The notes under the pieces: model-generated
What the model saw: the letters and a program-made list of their open reading frames with translations, nothing else
Databases searched by the model: none
Told to the model about the DNA's origin: nothing
In this document: piece after piece, positions 36,772 through 48,989 of the stretch
How the letters are laid out: every line of letters begins with the position of its first letter
Numbering within the stretch: position 1 is the stretch's first letter
Made by a program: the position numbers and the translations under genes
From: Apophysomyces variabilis
Taxonomy: Eukaryota > Mucoromycota > Mucoromycetes > Mucorales > Mucoraceae
Assembly: GCA_002749535.1 (NCBI GenBank)
Contig: MZZL01000376.1
Location: 124,001-188,000, forward strand
Reading direction: 5' to 3'
Length of the DNA stretch: 64,000 nt

Positions 36772-37849
36772 GAATTGACTATAAAGCTTTCGTATACTTG
36801 TTTTCCGGATTGGTTATTTCAAACACTTTGTTAAATGAGAAAACGGCAACTGCTGTTAAGAAGTCTTGCGGTCCGTGCCACATCCTAAGCTTCTATTGCT
36901 GTAAACAAGTCCTTTTTTTTTTTATTTGCGCGTATCAGTTGAGACACATTAGGACCCGTCTTGGAAAATGTAATGAAAGCGTATATACAGCAAGAGAAAG
37001 CGAAAACTCCCACCGTCCAATACACCCAATAGCTTCTTCGTCAATTAGCAGTTACTGCAACTTAGTACGCTAAGCTTTGAAAAAAAAGATCTATAAGCAT
37101 CAAGTGACATTTTATCCTGAAAGACGTATTTTAATCCAGAAAAGGGTTTTATAACCTGTACAATGTATGAATTTCGTACTCTGGAATGGCGTAATTTCTC
37201 ATTATCATCGACTGTAAGGGCGAAATTAGTAGATTGAGGCAATAGATTAGTGATGCTTTATCATAATAAAATAGCAAAGTAAAATCGTAACTCACAAAAA
37301 AGGCAGTTGCTCATGATTGTCTCAACGTAAACTACTTTCTTCCGTTTATAAAACACGAGAGACAATAAACTTCTCACTTTTTTTCCAAAAAGACTTTATG
37401 TTTTCTATTGTCCACGCATCATCTAAAACAACATCATCATTGACCCAAAAAAATGCCAACACGCTGTAGCCACTGCAATCTTACCACCCATTCCTGAATT
37501 ACAAGCTGTCTATGTCCCTGTAATCTCAGTAATTTTGCGCGCAGTGCTCTAAGCGAACAGTTTTTCAGTATTAGTACTGCCAGAAGGTAGATAAATGAAC
37601 GTGGAAATTATAGTGCACAAATTTCGTGAAATTCTTCTTCATTAAGATATTGTGTTTGATTAAGTTTAGTGGAAGCTAAAGATAGTCATGTCAATGATCG
37701 CAATGATTTTTCTCATAAGGAATCAGAGACTGAGGCGTTTTTTTGACTGCTTCTGCCTAGGATGCACCTATTGATAGTAATAGGATAGCCTGTCATAGCC
37801 CTTTTCCAGAGACTACCCTTGATGGGTGTGAGATCGTCATCATAGACGC
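36772..37849. other. Gene-free stretch between ALFY-like gene and mobile-element remnants
   Basis: AT-rich sequence with many stops in all frames. I found no gene, tRNA or repeat I could name. Its right part may already be decayed Helitron sequence. Confidence 0.3.
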
Positions 37850-38345
37850 ATTCTATCTTCACGTCAGGCTAATTGCCAACATGTGGCTGTGGGACAGAGC
37901 GCTTCGCTCCACCATGGAGCATCCTGTCTTCAATATGTGCTGTCGCCAGGGAAAGATAAAAGTCCCACCCTTATCCCCTCCTTCAGAACCTCTGCGCGGA
38001 TTGCTTACGGCTGATACTGAGGCAGCAAAGCAATTCAGACTGAACATCAGGGCGTACAATAATGTCTTTGCATTCTCATCCATGGGTGTTCACCTTGATG
38101 AGTTATTCACCAATATTGTAGGAGGTTCTTATACCTTCATATTCATGTCAGATTTATTCTTTTGAATAAGGCCATTTGCTTTTCCAGACTGGATATTGTC
38201 CTGCCTTTATGCAGATATGTATCCGTAGTCATCCCCGGTGATGAAAACAATGCATAGGAGAATTTACGTGACATCATGTATATTGTAAAGCATGGGCAGT
38301 TGATTAGGATCAATGAGATTCATGAACATGTGTTCTTTAGGCGAG
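37850..38345 (+). pseudogene. Helitron replication-helicase remnant (N-terminal region)
   Basis: A translated stretch at 37881-38150 carries the pattern seen upstream of and within Helitron_like_N domains: an MW..DRAL start, HPVFNMCCRQGKIKVPPL, a LRGLL segment, FRLNIRAYNNVFAFSSMG and GGSYTF. After stops and a frame change, another piece at about 38264-38340 reads LRDIMYIVKHGQLIRINEIHEH, matching the later RDI...I.E.H part of the same family. Neither the Rep HUH motif nor the helicase domain is found in the window. This is a short decayed fragment of a rolling-circle transposon in the same orientation as the adjacent Fanzor remnant. Confidence 0.72.
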
Positions 38346-38724
38346 GTAGAATAGATGATTGAGATTTTTCAAGATGATTGCGTCTTGTGCAATAATAGAG
38401 CAATGCATCGTTGATGTTAATGGGTTGCCCGCCTCATAAGCTGTGTCTCAAACTTCAATCAACCACCATTATGCTTACTTATAGTTTAGATACAGATTTC
38501 TACAACAGCATTTGTTGTCGTGAAATAGGTCTTCTGGGAACATACTGAAGTTCTGTTCATATACAACAGGCATAGGTTGTCCATTGTCAAAGAGTCTTTG
38601 GGTCTTTATTCTCGAAACAGAACTGATAGGTCTTCTGTTTTTACGTCGTCACAATCATGATGGCAATGGTCTTCCTTTTTTTTGCGCATCTGTTCATTCT
38701 TCCTTTCTTCCCTGTTGTTTAACC
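38346..38724. other. Spacer between Helitron and Fanzor remnants
   Basis: No coding signal found. The sequence probably belongs to the same decayed mobile region. Confidence 0.3.
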
Positions 38725-41700
38725 ATGCCTCCTCGCAAACGCCGTAGAACTAATTCCAAACCATTACCTCCAAACCAGACCTTGATTACATCATTCTTTA
38801 GCCGAAGAAACAGTCTATAAGTAGAGACAGGCTTCTCAGAAACTGTGTCGACTTCTTGCATAGATCAGAAAGATATCATCCAGGCTCCAGAAGATCCAAG
38901 ATCAGAAGAGCAAAGTAGTATGCCATACTTTTCTTGAATTATATTTTTTGAGTTAATGAAGGAATACTGGCAATACAAAGGCACAAAGAACCAAATTACA
39001 GATTTGGACGAAAACAATCAGCCATCCATTGTACCACAAGATCTGGCCAAACACGGTAAGAGCAGAACAAGCTATAACATATTCCATTACACTGATATTT
39101 TACCCGTATCAGCAATCTCAAAAGGGAATGGGAAAGAGAAAGCAAATGGCACGTTGGAAGAGGATTTTCAAGACTCCTTCAGTCATAAGCAAGGAACATG
39201 GGCAGACGAACAACTGCAGAACTTAAAAATAGGTATTTATTTCACAGTGTTTCATTGAATTTTCATCGGCCTCAATATGGCGATAGTGCCACCGACAGAA
39301 GCTACTTTGGACGCAGGCTATGATCCGGGACCATCCGCGGGCAAAAAGTCAAAAGCACTGGTCAAGGCTGAGAAGGCTTATGCTAAGCGGAATGCGAAAT
39401 TTGATACAAAAGCTAAATTACAGGAAGACAAGCAAGAAAAGAGAATTGCATCAGGCAGTACTTTACGGTGCAGTACTTGCGGTGCAACAGACCATCAACG
39501 GAGGACAACTAAGCTCTGCCAAGACCATGCGAAAAAAAGAAAGCCACCAAAAAACTTCAAGCGAACAAGTGTCATCAAGACGTCATTGTCAAACACCTGT
39601 CGTTCTGCGGAGTTTGTCAGGTCCATCGAAGATGTTGTCAAACACATACGAGATGTGACTTATATTGGTTCGCTGTTTGCCAACTTCTTCTTTGTTCAAC
39701 TACTCTCTGAAAATGGGAAAATGCCAATGAAAGTCTTCAAGAAGCTTATCTGCGTTTCAAGGTCTCTGTCCCTGAATATAAGGAAACAAAATTCAGGTCC
39801 AGAGGTTACATGACCGTAATCTCCTCCGCTGCAAAAGAGTAGGTGGAAGCAATCCGAAATCACTTGACAGCAAACTTCGAGCCAAAGACAATTCAATATC
39901 TCTTAGTTCGCATGTCTGACGACAAGGATGAAGCATTCCGATGGAAATCCACCGTGACAGAGCGAAGGTTATTGGTAAACTTTGTATACAAAAAACATGT
40001 GGTACAGAAGCGCCCTGGCCCAAAAGCAACACAAACAATAGACACAATCGTGATTATGTCAAGTCTTGTGTCGAGTTTCTACGGCAGTCAATAGGTATTA
40101 CGGAAATTGACGAGACAAAACTCAATGCGGAGCTTCACCTCTTCCTTCCTTTGTGCTTTCAAGTGCTTAAGCATCTTGAACAAAAGATACTTATTGCCGA
40201 GCCCACAGTTCATAAGTACGTCTCCCCAGGGTACATTCACCGAATGATAGATAAGGTATGTCAACAACTGTATTTAAACTTAACATGAGCTGACGATATC
40301 TTAGGTCCTCGACAAAGAGAAACTGCCAAAGCGACTCGTGAAAAGCCTCGAAGTGAATGTTAGGATAGCCATCAGAAAGCGAAAGAAACTTTCTCTGGCA
40401 AAGGAATTCGCTCGTCTATCGGAAACAGCTCTTTCGAAACTGCAGGAATTTATCAAGGAGACAGGGGGTGCGATTGATGCTGGGACATTTAAACCTGAAA
40501 AATATACAGACTCACGGGGCATGAAAAGACTTACAATGTTGCCTGTGTATAGCATCCAAATGCGCCATATCACAATGGATAACCAAGCGCTTGGTCGACC
40601 GATGTGCAAATCTGGGCTATGAGATACTATGTCACCTGTCAAGCCTGATGATGCCAGAGAAGTGTATTTCAATTTGTTCGACATGTCAAAAATTGGGTAC
40701 AGGACTATCGAAGACTTGGAAACAGAAAAAGTACTATTTTGGTAGGCTTTTTATATTTCATATGTGGGATTCTGTTAATGCTTTCATTGAAGGGACAAAA
40801 TACGAACCGATGGCACTGATGTTGAATTTATTTTCAAAAAATACAAGGCCCCATACGACCCGAAAAAGAAGCCACTTGCACCTTCAGATATGAAAGGAAA
40901 GTTTGACCATGCGTTGATCTGGGGAGTTGATCCTGGAGTGGCCAATGTTTTTGTTTGACACCGGGTCTGCTCTACCAGTACCGAAGATACTACTTTTTAT
41001 GTGGGTTTAACCATGCTTCAAGAGTTCGAGAGAAATATAACAAGCAAGAACCAGCCATTAAAGATCTTATTGATAAAACACCTTGGTTGAAGACATCTGA
41101 TCTGGAAAAGCTGATTATAACAAATTGATATTGCAGACAACACTATGACACTATTTCCGAATTTTTTATTCGAAATAAAACGTGTGGCGGATTTTCTTTG
41201 TTATAATTCTAATATCATTACTTCCCCTAGATACAGTAAATGAGATTCAAATCGTACATTGAGAAACAGAAAGGACGGAGCGAAATTGCAAAAAGACTAC
41301 TGTATGGGAGCAAAAAACATTAGTCAGATAGCAAGGAAAACACATGCAAGTCCAGTGATTCGAAATGGGTCCCTTTATCAGCTAATGATCGGCCGGAGAA
41401 AAAAGAGAAGCCAATAATTATTGCTTACGGAAATGGAGCATTCTCCGGGACCATGAAAAGGACGGACAGCTGCGCCTACCAAAGCTATTTTGAAGGAATT
41501 GCAACAACAAGCCAGACAACGAAAGGTATAAGCGGTGATATAAAATTCCATGAGTGACTAAGCTCGCTTTTGTTAGGCTCCTACTTTTGTGTTCCTCATT
41601 GACGAATATCTTACCTCTCAAATATGTCCAGTCTGTCAGAAGTGAAACTTACAGAATGCAAAAGAAGGAAAGATGCGCGAGGCCAGGAAGGCTCGAAAAT

Positions 41701-41854
41701 TCATGCCGTACTGACATGCTCTAACAAATCATATACGGCCATGTTTTGGAATCGAGACTCTATGGCTGCATCCAACATTTCGCACTTTTTCTTGCACATG
41801 AGAGATTATGCCAATCGACGACCGGGTTCCTTTATTAGATTAGCAAACGCATAA
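38725..41854 (+). pseudogene. Fanzor (eukaryotic TnpB-like RNA-guided nuclease), broken copy
   Basis: The N-terminus (38725) is basic, PPRKRRR, followed by QTLITSFF. After a stop at 38818-38820 the same frame continues acidic. Exon-like pieces follow, with a zinc-knuckle-like CSTCGATDH segment (about 39470). Helical pieces run through about 40.6 kb. The nuclease core is recognisable: RuvC-I in WGVDPGV (Asp codon 40929-40931), MRFKSYIEKQKG, IIIAYGNGAFSG (about 41420), LIDEYLTSQICPVC (about 41600-41638) and a final HAVLTC...FWNRD with the RuvC-III Asp at 41756-41758. Breaks include an in-frame TGA at 40956-40958, a one-base frameshift near 41455-41460 and another near 41636-41645. The second zinc-ribbon cysteine pair is incomplete. 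Order and motifs fit Fanzor/OrfB-type proteins found in fungal transposons. Exon structure is not fully resolved. Confidence 0.78.
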
Positions 41855-41928
41855 ATAGTATTCAGTTAGAGAATATTATTTCATAACTTGTTAGGAATAT
41901 GACTTGGCATGAATGGCTTTTACAGGTT

Positions 41929-42810
41929 TTATGCACCATTAGTAGGTTTGGTAAAATCATAGTGGAATATCAAAGCGTCTACCAACTGTTCTGGGCTGTT
42001 CTTCAACCTGTGATTGGAATCGTGGTTAAAATTGCCGAAGCGTAAAAGCAATAGGCTTGTATTTACCTTGCAGCAGCGGGAATCAAACCTACTTGCTGAA
42101 AACCTAACTTCTTCCATATCTTAATCGAGGCTTCGTTGTTGGCAAACACCAGATTGAATACTGAGGCTTTATAACCGAGTGCCGGGGCAGTTATCAAGTA
42201 TGTCTCTCCCATTACCCGGCCCGCGCCGCGCCCTCGGAACTTGGGAGAAGTGAAAAAACCACCATTACAGATATGAGAGCACCGACCAGGATAATTCGGT
42301 TTGACGTAATACATGCCAATGACTATCTTCTCATAATCATACTTCTTCCCAGTTTCCAGTGGTTCGGTTGTCAGGACAAATGCATCATACCTAGTCACTT
42401 CCTTCAGTTTCTTTCTTTAGTACTCAAAGCTTGGCCATTTTTTACCCAAGAAAATAATCGTTGAATTGCTCTTCTGTCAGTTGATGTTCCTGTGGATAAG
42501 TTGATCTAGAGAAAAATCATTTGTTTACTTTGAACAAGATGGCTTGTGAGGTCTTGTACCCGTCTTCAATTTCCAGGTTGAACAAGGAATGTAAATGAGA
42601 GACTAAGGCGGTATCATTTGGGTTGACTTTTTGTAGTAAGGCTTGTGTACCGTCCCGCAAAGATTTGTGGATAGGTAATATGTCGTCCAGGGACGATGCC
42701 ATGGCAGGGCGGGGGATTTTACCATAAGCAGATGCCATTTGATCCAGGGTTTGGCTGAAAAAAAGAACGAAAAGAAAAAGAAAAGGTGCGATGGTTACAT
42801 ACTGACTCAT
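41929..42810 (-). CDS. GNAT-family N-acetyltransferase
   Basis: Five exons (42810-42803, 42754-42560, 42505-42446, 42390-42067, 42007-41929) join in phase to 221 residues. The first exon codes only MSH plus part of a codon, and the intron after it has a long pyrimidine tract. The GNAT acetyl-CoA loop is visible as RGRGAGRVMGE, preceded by YVKPNYPGRCSHICNGGF and followed by SVFNLVFANNEASIKIWKKLGF. These are marks of a fungal family of uncharacterised acetyltransferases. The C-terminal LVDALIFHYDF is also typical. Substrate is unknown. Its 3' end lies only about 75 bp from the end of the Fanzor remnant. Confidence 0.88.
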
Positions 42811-44142
42811 TATCCGTCAAGTTTTATATGTCCAAGATCTCCGCAGCTTTCCAAAGAGGTGAGGCGGTGTTAATTCCTTTAAATCCCAAGACTTTGCTTT
42901 TAGTTTCCCCAGCGTTTTGCGACAGATAAAAAGTGACCGAACTGAACCACTATATTAAAAATCCCATTTGAAAAAGAATTTTTCGTTTGTAGCATGCTAA
43001 AACTCAAGTAAAAGATGTCTTGATATGACAGGAAAAAAGATTGGATTCTTTCAATTAATAAAGACAACCGTCACTCAGAATATTAACAGTAAAGTGAGAG
43101 ACCAGTTGTAAAAGAGATTGTCCGAGAAACTTACATGTCCTTCTCAAAAATATGCAAGGATGGGTATAAGTTGAACCAATCAACTGAGCACAAGATTGCA
43201 TCCCCAAGGTTGTCCAGGCGGTAATAACCCAGATTTTCCGCCATTTCCCTGCAGCACGTGGCTATCATTTCACTCTTACCAGATATTATAGGATACACAT
43301 CTCATAGCCTTGAAGCCATGGTATTCATATTTGCCCTTTTGCATCTGTTCAACCATCCGAACCTCTCACAAGAAGTGTAAGAACGCAAGGTGGACCAATA
43401 AAAACGAGATTACTTGAAACAGAAATAACCGCGGTTTGATTGGCTTCATCTCATCAAAGCAAACAAGGTCCGTTTTCGGTTTAAAGCTGAATGTTTTAAA
43501 ATGTGGGGCAAAAATAATGAACTTCTCAGCGGGAGAATTTATCATCCGAGCAAATGAGTTGTTTACGTGTTTTTTGTACAGTTTTATCCAAGGTTTCCAA
43601 TGGTTGGAAAGTAAAAGCAGATTTGATGTTGATTTTGTGTCAAATGTTTGAGTTGATCTTCTTGAGTTTTAAAGAAGAAAGGAAACCAAGGAAAAACTGG
43701 TAACTTTGTATGGCGTGCGTGTAGAAAGGCTTGTTTCCACGGAGATCAACGTCGTTCTTAGCAGAAGAGATTCACGTGCTTCTCCGCATTTGCTTGACTC
43801 CGAACAACAGAGCCATTGATATAACGGATGCTTGGAGAAAGGGGGAGGGGGAGAAGGGTTTTCAGGGCGGAATAAGTGCAGACATTGCGCGTGAGAGCAT
43901 ATGACAAATGAAGAGTAACAGTAAATGGAAATTTGCCATTCTAGCCAAGAGTATGGGATTCAAATAGAACGGGTCAAATGCGAGGCTTAAGCGCTTCCGA
44001 GGGGTCACGCTCTCCTATTGGTCACTTTTGGTTCCTACATCACGTATCCTCCCGGTGGCACCGATCCTTTTCCCCCTCCCCCTTTTCTCGTATTTGCCTC
44101 TTTCTTCTTCCCTCTTTCCCTCTTTCCCTCTGCGTGTTGACC
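42811..44142. promoter_or_regulatory. Divergent intergenic region with CT-rich leader of the carrier gene
   Basis: About 1.3 kb between divergent starts. A strong pyrimidine tract at about 44060-44132 sits just upstream of the carrier ATG, a common feature of well-expressed fungal genes. No other gene was recognised. Confidence 0.45.
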
Positions 44143-46282
44143 ATGGCAGTTGAGACGTCCATGTCCGAGCAATACAGACGCTTGTTCCAAAAGCATGCCT
44201 CCGTTGACAAGGATGGCAGAAAGTTCATGACCAAGGACGATTTCCTGGCTGCCATCGCTCCCGGTGAAGATTTCAAAAAGATTCAGCGTGAACAGTTTGC
44301 TCTTCTTTACAAGCTCGCTGATCAATCCAACAAGGGTCTTATTACCTTTGACGATTTTGTTATCTTCCAAAACCTCTTATCGAAACCCGATGCCGAGTAT
44401 GAAATAGCGTTCCGACTCTTTGATGTCAACGGTACAGGAAAGGTGACCTTCGATCAGTTCAAAAATGTGCTTTCGAGCAATCTTCCAGATGATGCTGTCC
44501 CATTTGACTTTGACTGCGACTGGTTAAAACTTTATATCGGGAACAAAGAAGGTCACCATGAACTGACTTATGAGGAATTCACTCAGCTGCTAAAGGGTCT
44601 TCAGGGCGAACGCTTGCGACAAGAATTTAAGCATTACGATAAGAATCAGACTGGATATATTCAACCTGAAGATTTCAAACGCATTATCTTGGATATCGCT
44701 AAACACAAGTTGTCGGATCATGTTATTGATCACCTTCCTACTCTCTGTAACTTGTACGCTGGTAGTGGTACAAACATCAGCTTTTCGAACGTCGTTGCTT
44801 TCCACAACGTCATCCGCAACATAGACATGGTTGAACTCGTTATCCGCCGCGCTATAGAAGAAAACCCAGAGAAGACGATCACAAAGGCCGACTTTTTGAA
44901 TCACGCTGCACAGTCGAGTCGCTATACTATCTTCACACCTATGGAAGCGGATATTGTCTTCCATTTTGCTGGGGTTGATAACGCTTCGGGACGTTTGTCA
45001 TTGAATGATTTTGCAAAGATCCTCGACCCACGATGGAGAAAGCCCGAACCGCAGCCACAAGCAGAAGCTCCCGAGTTGACCCAGGCGGCAAAGGGCGGAT
45101 TTTTGTGGGGTTTTGTTGAGAACGCCTACGCATTTACCCTTGGTTCCATTGCAGGTGCTGTTGGTGCTACAGCTGTGTACCCTATTGACCTTGTAAAGAC
45201 GCGTCTGCAAAATCAACGATCAAAAGTAGTTGGGGAATTGCTATACAAAAACAGTTTGGACTGCTTTCAAAAAGTGCTGAAAAATGAGGGTTTTACTGGA
45301 CTGTACCGTGGACTGGGTCCCCAGCTTGTGGTATGTATTAAGACTAAGGGTTTTCAAGCACCGTAACCATTTAACAATTTGGGGAATTTCTAGGGTGTTG
45401 CTCCTGAAAAAGCCATCAAACTAACGGTCAATGACTTTGTCCGAGGGAAATTCACCAACAAAGAAACAGGAGAGATTAAGTTTTGGCAAGAGATGATTGG
45501 AGGTGCTGCAGCTGGTGGTTCCCAAGTGGTAAGATTTTTCTTTATTATCTTTATCGGATCAAACGTGTTGACATTCTATCGTATTTTAGGTCTTCACCAA
45601 CCCACTAGAAATTGTCAAAATTCGTCTGCAGGTTCAGGGCGAACAAGCAAAGAATATGCCAGACGTCCCACGTCGATCAGCTATTTGGATCGTGAAAAAC
45701 CTGGGTATTGTCGGTCTTTACAAAGGTGTCAGTGCCTGTTTGCTCCGTGATGTGCCATTCTCGGCCATTTACTTCCCGGCGTACGCTCATCTCAAAAAAG
45801 ATGTATTCCACGAGGGGCCCGACCATAAACTTACGATTTCGGAGCTACTGATGGCTGGTGCTATTGCGGGTATGCCTGCTGCTTACTTCACCACCCCAGC
45901 AGACGTTATCAAGACGCGCTTGCAGGTCGAAGCAAGGAAGGGTCAAACATCTTACAGTGGTATCACTGATGCTGCACGAAAGATTTGGGCTGAAGAAGGT
46001 TTTGCGGCTTTCTTCAAGGGTGGTCCTGCTAGAATCTTCAGATCCTCACCACAGTTCGGTGTGACGCTGACAGTATACGAAATTCTCCATCAACTTGTTC
46101 CTCTTCCTGGCGCTGGTGCAGCGAAAACGGCAGCAGCAAAACCAATTGAGTCTGAAGAAGCACGAGGATTTGGTGCACTGAGGTCAAGAAATGCGCTGAA
46201 AATGTTGCTGGATCTTGATTATAGATTCGGTGTATACCAACCACCCAAGAATATCACTATTGCAAGTCCTCAGGCAGCATAA
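44143..46282 (+). CDS. AGC1: Mitochondrial aspartate/glutamate carrier with EF-hands (AGC/aralar type)
   Basis: Three exons (44143-45330, 45394-45528, 45590-46282) give 671 residues, matching the roughly 675 of animal aralar and citrin. The N-terminal half has a series of EF-hand-like units (for example [17 protein letters not shown]). The C-terminal half is a six-helix mitochondrial carrier with three intact signatures, [16 protein letters not shown] and PADVIKTR, each at the end of an odd-numbered helix. The protein exchanges aspartate for glutamate plus a proton across the inner membrane and supports the malate-aspartate shuttle. Yeast Agc1 lacks the EF-hand half, so this is the long form. 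The EF2 loop departs from the calcium consensus (see findings). The start follows a CT-rich leader. Confidence 0.95.
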
Positions 46283-46962
46283 CATGCACTGAACGCTATT
46301 ATGCTTGTTGTTGTTTCTTTTTCATTTTTTTTCTGATTGGTTTTAATATGTTAGAGTTAGTCTATTTCATAGGGATAGAGTATTTTTTTTTATTATTTTG
46401 CGTTTAGCATAAAACGTTCGATCATGATAGTCTTTGTGCGTCTGTCAATGAAAACGGGTTCTGCCAGTAACACTGCAGGACATAAGGTCTCGTCCTTTAT
46501 ACATGTTCTTGTAGATTTTACGCCTAAGGAGAGGTGATCTGTACCGGGGTAGCAACACGATATGACGCATCTTAACTTGAAATTGGCATCAAGACTACAT
46601 CGATGAAAATGTCTAGGTTTTGGTCAACAAGTACTGGATTGGGCTATTGATACCTGCATGAGTATTATGTGGACAAGGTTGGACTTTACTGTGGCACTGA
46701 TCAATGTGACAAATCATAACCTTGTAGGGGTGCAAGAGTTTTGAAACCGCTCTATTGCGTTTAAATGCACGACAGGGTTTTCAATGTCCGTTCCGATTGC
46801 GTTTGACGATACCAGAGAATCGCATTGGTTGGTATCAAAAGTCAGCAGGCTCAGATCTGGTTTACTGTCCAAATCCGTGCGGCTCGGACATGTGCTCGTC
46901 TCTTTAAGGATGCAACTTAGCCTTCTCGCAACTTCTTTTTGTCTTCCTTTATCGTCAGCTCC
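46283..46962. promoter_or_regulatory. Intergenic region upstream of the bZIP gene
   Basis: AT-rich; T-runs just after the carrier stop (about 46316-46400) probably belong to its 3' UTR. Nothing else recognised. Confidence 0.35.
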
Positions 46963-48331
46963 ATGAACAACGATCAGCTTAATGATCAGACTATAGCTCA
47001 TTTGCAAAATTCCAGCTTTGAATGGGATTTTTTGAAAGCCGATCCCGAAACGGACCCTTTGTTCGCCTTGGGACTACCAACGAACTCTACACAAAACGTA
47101 GTGCCAAACGAAACTGAAAAAAGAAAGTTCGATGAAGTTGATGTCAATATTATGAGCAGAGAATCATGTAAGAAAACTCATGTAACCACGAAATCTCGAG
47201 TTGACGTTCATATCACAAGCACCGAGCGATCACAACCGCGCCTCGTCTAGTGATGAAGCGTCTTCGCCCACGCCTAGCACGGGTTAGTTGTTTGAATCAA
47301 AAAATGAGCAATTATATATATACCCATAACGCTGTTCCAGGCAAATCCGGTACCGCCAAACGACCCGGAAGGAAACCATTGGCCAAGGCAATCGATAATG
47401 CAAGTAATTTATAGCATGGTGATACATAGTTTCGCTAACACATAGATCCCACTTTCAGGACACATCAGATCCTAAATCAAAGCGTAAAGCTCAGAATCGT
47501 GCCGCCCAACGTGCATTCCGTGAACGTAAAGAGAACTACGTTCGTGAATTAGAGGAGCGGGTCAAACAACTCGAAAAGGGAAGCGCTGAGCCCTCCGATG
47601 AACTTCTAAAGGAGAACGAGCAATTGAAAGAAACGATCAAGAAACTACGTGCTGAAAACATTGTCCTCGGCAGCGCTGCTTCTTCGTTTGAAGTCGCTCT
47701 GTCAAAGCTGACAGATGTTTTGGACCGATCAAACGCTAGACCACAAAAAGTGATTAAAACGACCGCAAATGATACGTTATTAGCGAAATCCTCGCCTCCA
47801 CCTCTTCGGCATGACTCAACGACAAGTGATGGTTCACCATCATCTGCTAGGAGTGCTTTTATGTCACCCGATATGCAAAACTCCTTCCTGGGTTTCGATA
47901 TGGGATTACCCAGTCAAGCATTAAATTCATTTGCCTTTGATCATTTCAACAAATCGGATGCATTCAATGCATACCGTGACCCAGCACTTGGTGATATAGC
48001 AGATCCAGCTCTGGAGGAAACTCTGCTGTTTGGTAACGAGTGGAATGATCATCCTGCATCCTTCACACTAAACAGTGGTGAACTGGATCCGACCTTGTTC
48101 GATGAATTGGAGCCGATACCTGCTAAGCAAGAAGTGGAGAAGCCATGCAACCAAGATCCTATATCCCACGATACGCTGACCAAAGCTTGGAACAAGTTGG
48201 CAGATCATCCTCGCTTCGATGAAATTGATATCAACGTACTTTGTGATGAGATGAAGAAGAAAGCAACTTGCAATGCGAACCATGATCAAGAACTTCATAA
48301 AGTTGTCAGCAAGCTGTATCCGCCACAGTAA
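46963..48331 (+). CDS. PAP1: AP-1/Pap1-type bZIP transcription factor
   Basis: Four exons (46963-47167, 47220-47282, 47341-47403, 47469-48331) give 397 residues. The basic region KRKAQNRAAQRAFRERK (about 115-131) has the QxxFR signature of the Yap1/Pap1 family, followed by a leucine zipper (YVRELEERVKQLE and beyond). The C-terminal region KAWNKLADHPRFDEIDINVL then CDEMKKKATC corresponds to the cysteine-rich domain that holds the redox-controlled nuclear export signal in Yap1/Pap1. Such factors activate oxidative-stress and detoxification genes. The first intron (GTAAGA donor at 47168) is needed to move into the SSDEASSPTPSTG frame. The acceptor of exon 4 is chosen by phase; a nearer one 15 nt upstream would be out of frame. 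Confidence 0.92.
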
Positions 48332-48800
48332 TGCATTTCTTTATCCCCTTTTCCCATTATGTTTTCTTTTGTGCCATATTAAAAATTTTGCAATACTTAC
48401 AAGAAATATCAAGCTGTTATTTTTATCTTTACCAAAGATTATTATAGAACTCATTATCAGTTGCCGAAAATACAGAGATTCCTTGTTCGCCAGTACAAAA
48501 TGATCAAAGTTGATTTGGTAAAGAGCGTTTATTTTACGAAATCATGAGAGAGACGGCCATAACAATGCATGCTAGGGAAACATACGGACTTAACCGTTCG
48601 CCAATTCTTGCAGCCTTCCAAAACAAGCCAAGTACACTATGTGCATGAAGTAGGCTATTGAGTAATCGAATGTGAATAAAGAGCAGGCTAGATGTTACCC
48701 TGTCTTGTTGCGATCCATTAGAGATGGTGCCTGGGCGCGAATATAGGTGCATGTACAAATTAGAAGCAGGGCAACCAAAAGGAGAGATTGAAAGTTAAAA

Positions 48801-48989
48801 ATGGCAGACTATGAGGATGTTGATTTAAGCATGTCTAACAACAAAAATTATCGCTTTATACCATTTCACAACAGAGACGATTGGGAAAAGGTGTGTTGCG
48901 CAACAGCCAAGCTTTTCCGCCTAATCAAGCAGTTGCTGGAACGGAGGATGTGGTTTAGGCCCTTCAAGCCACGCTTTATTCTCAGATAA
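48801..48989 (+). CDS. Possible small hypothetical protein
   Basis: An ATG at 48801 opens a 62-residue frame starting [19 protein letters not shown] and ending in basic [11 protein letters not shown] 42-nt in-frame segment (48889-48930, GTGTGT...CTAATCAAGCAG) looks like a small intron, which would shorten the product to 48 residues. No family is recognised. Codon use is not distinctive. It may be noise. Confidence 0.2.
   Translation: MADYEDVDLSMSNNKNYRFIPFHNRDDWEKVCCATAKLFRLIKQLLERRMWFRPFKPRFILR

Noticed and set aside
38725..38820. A separate 31-residue gene with PIP-box
   Set aside because: The same frame continues as protein-like sequence after one stop and leads into the Fanzor exons, so it is better read as the N-terminus of that broken gene.
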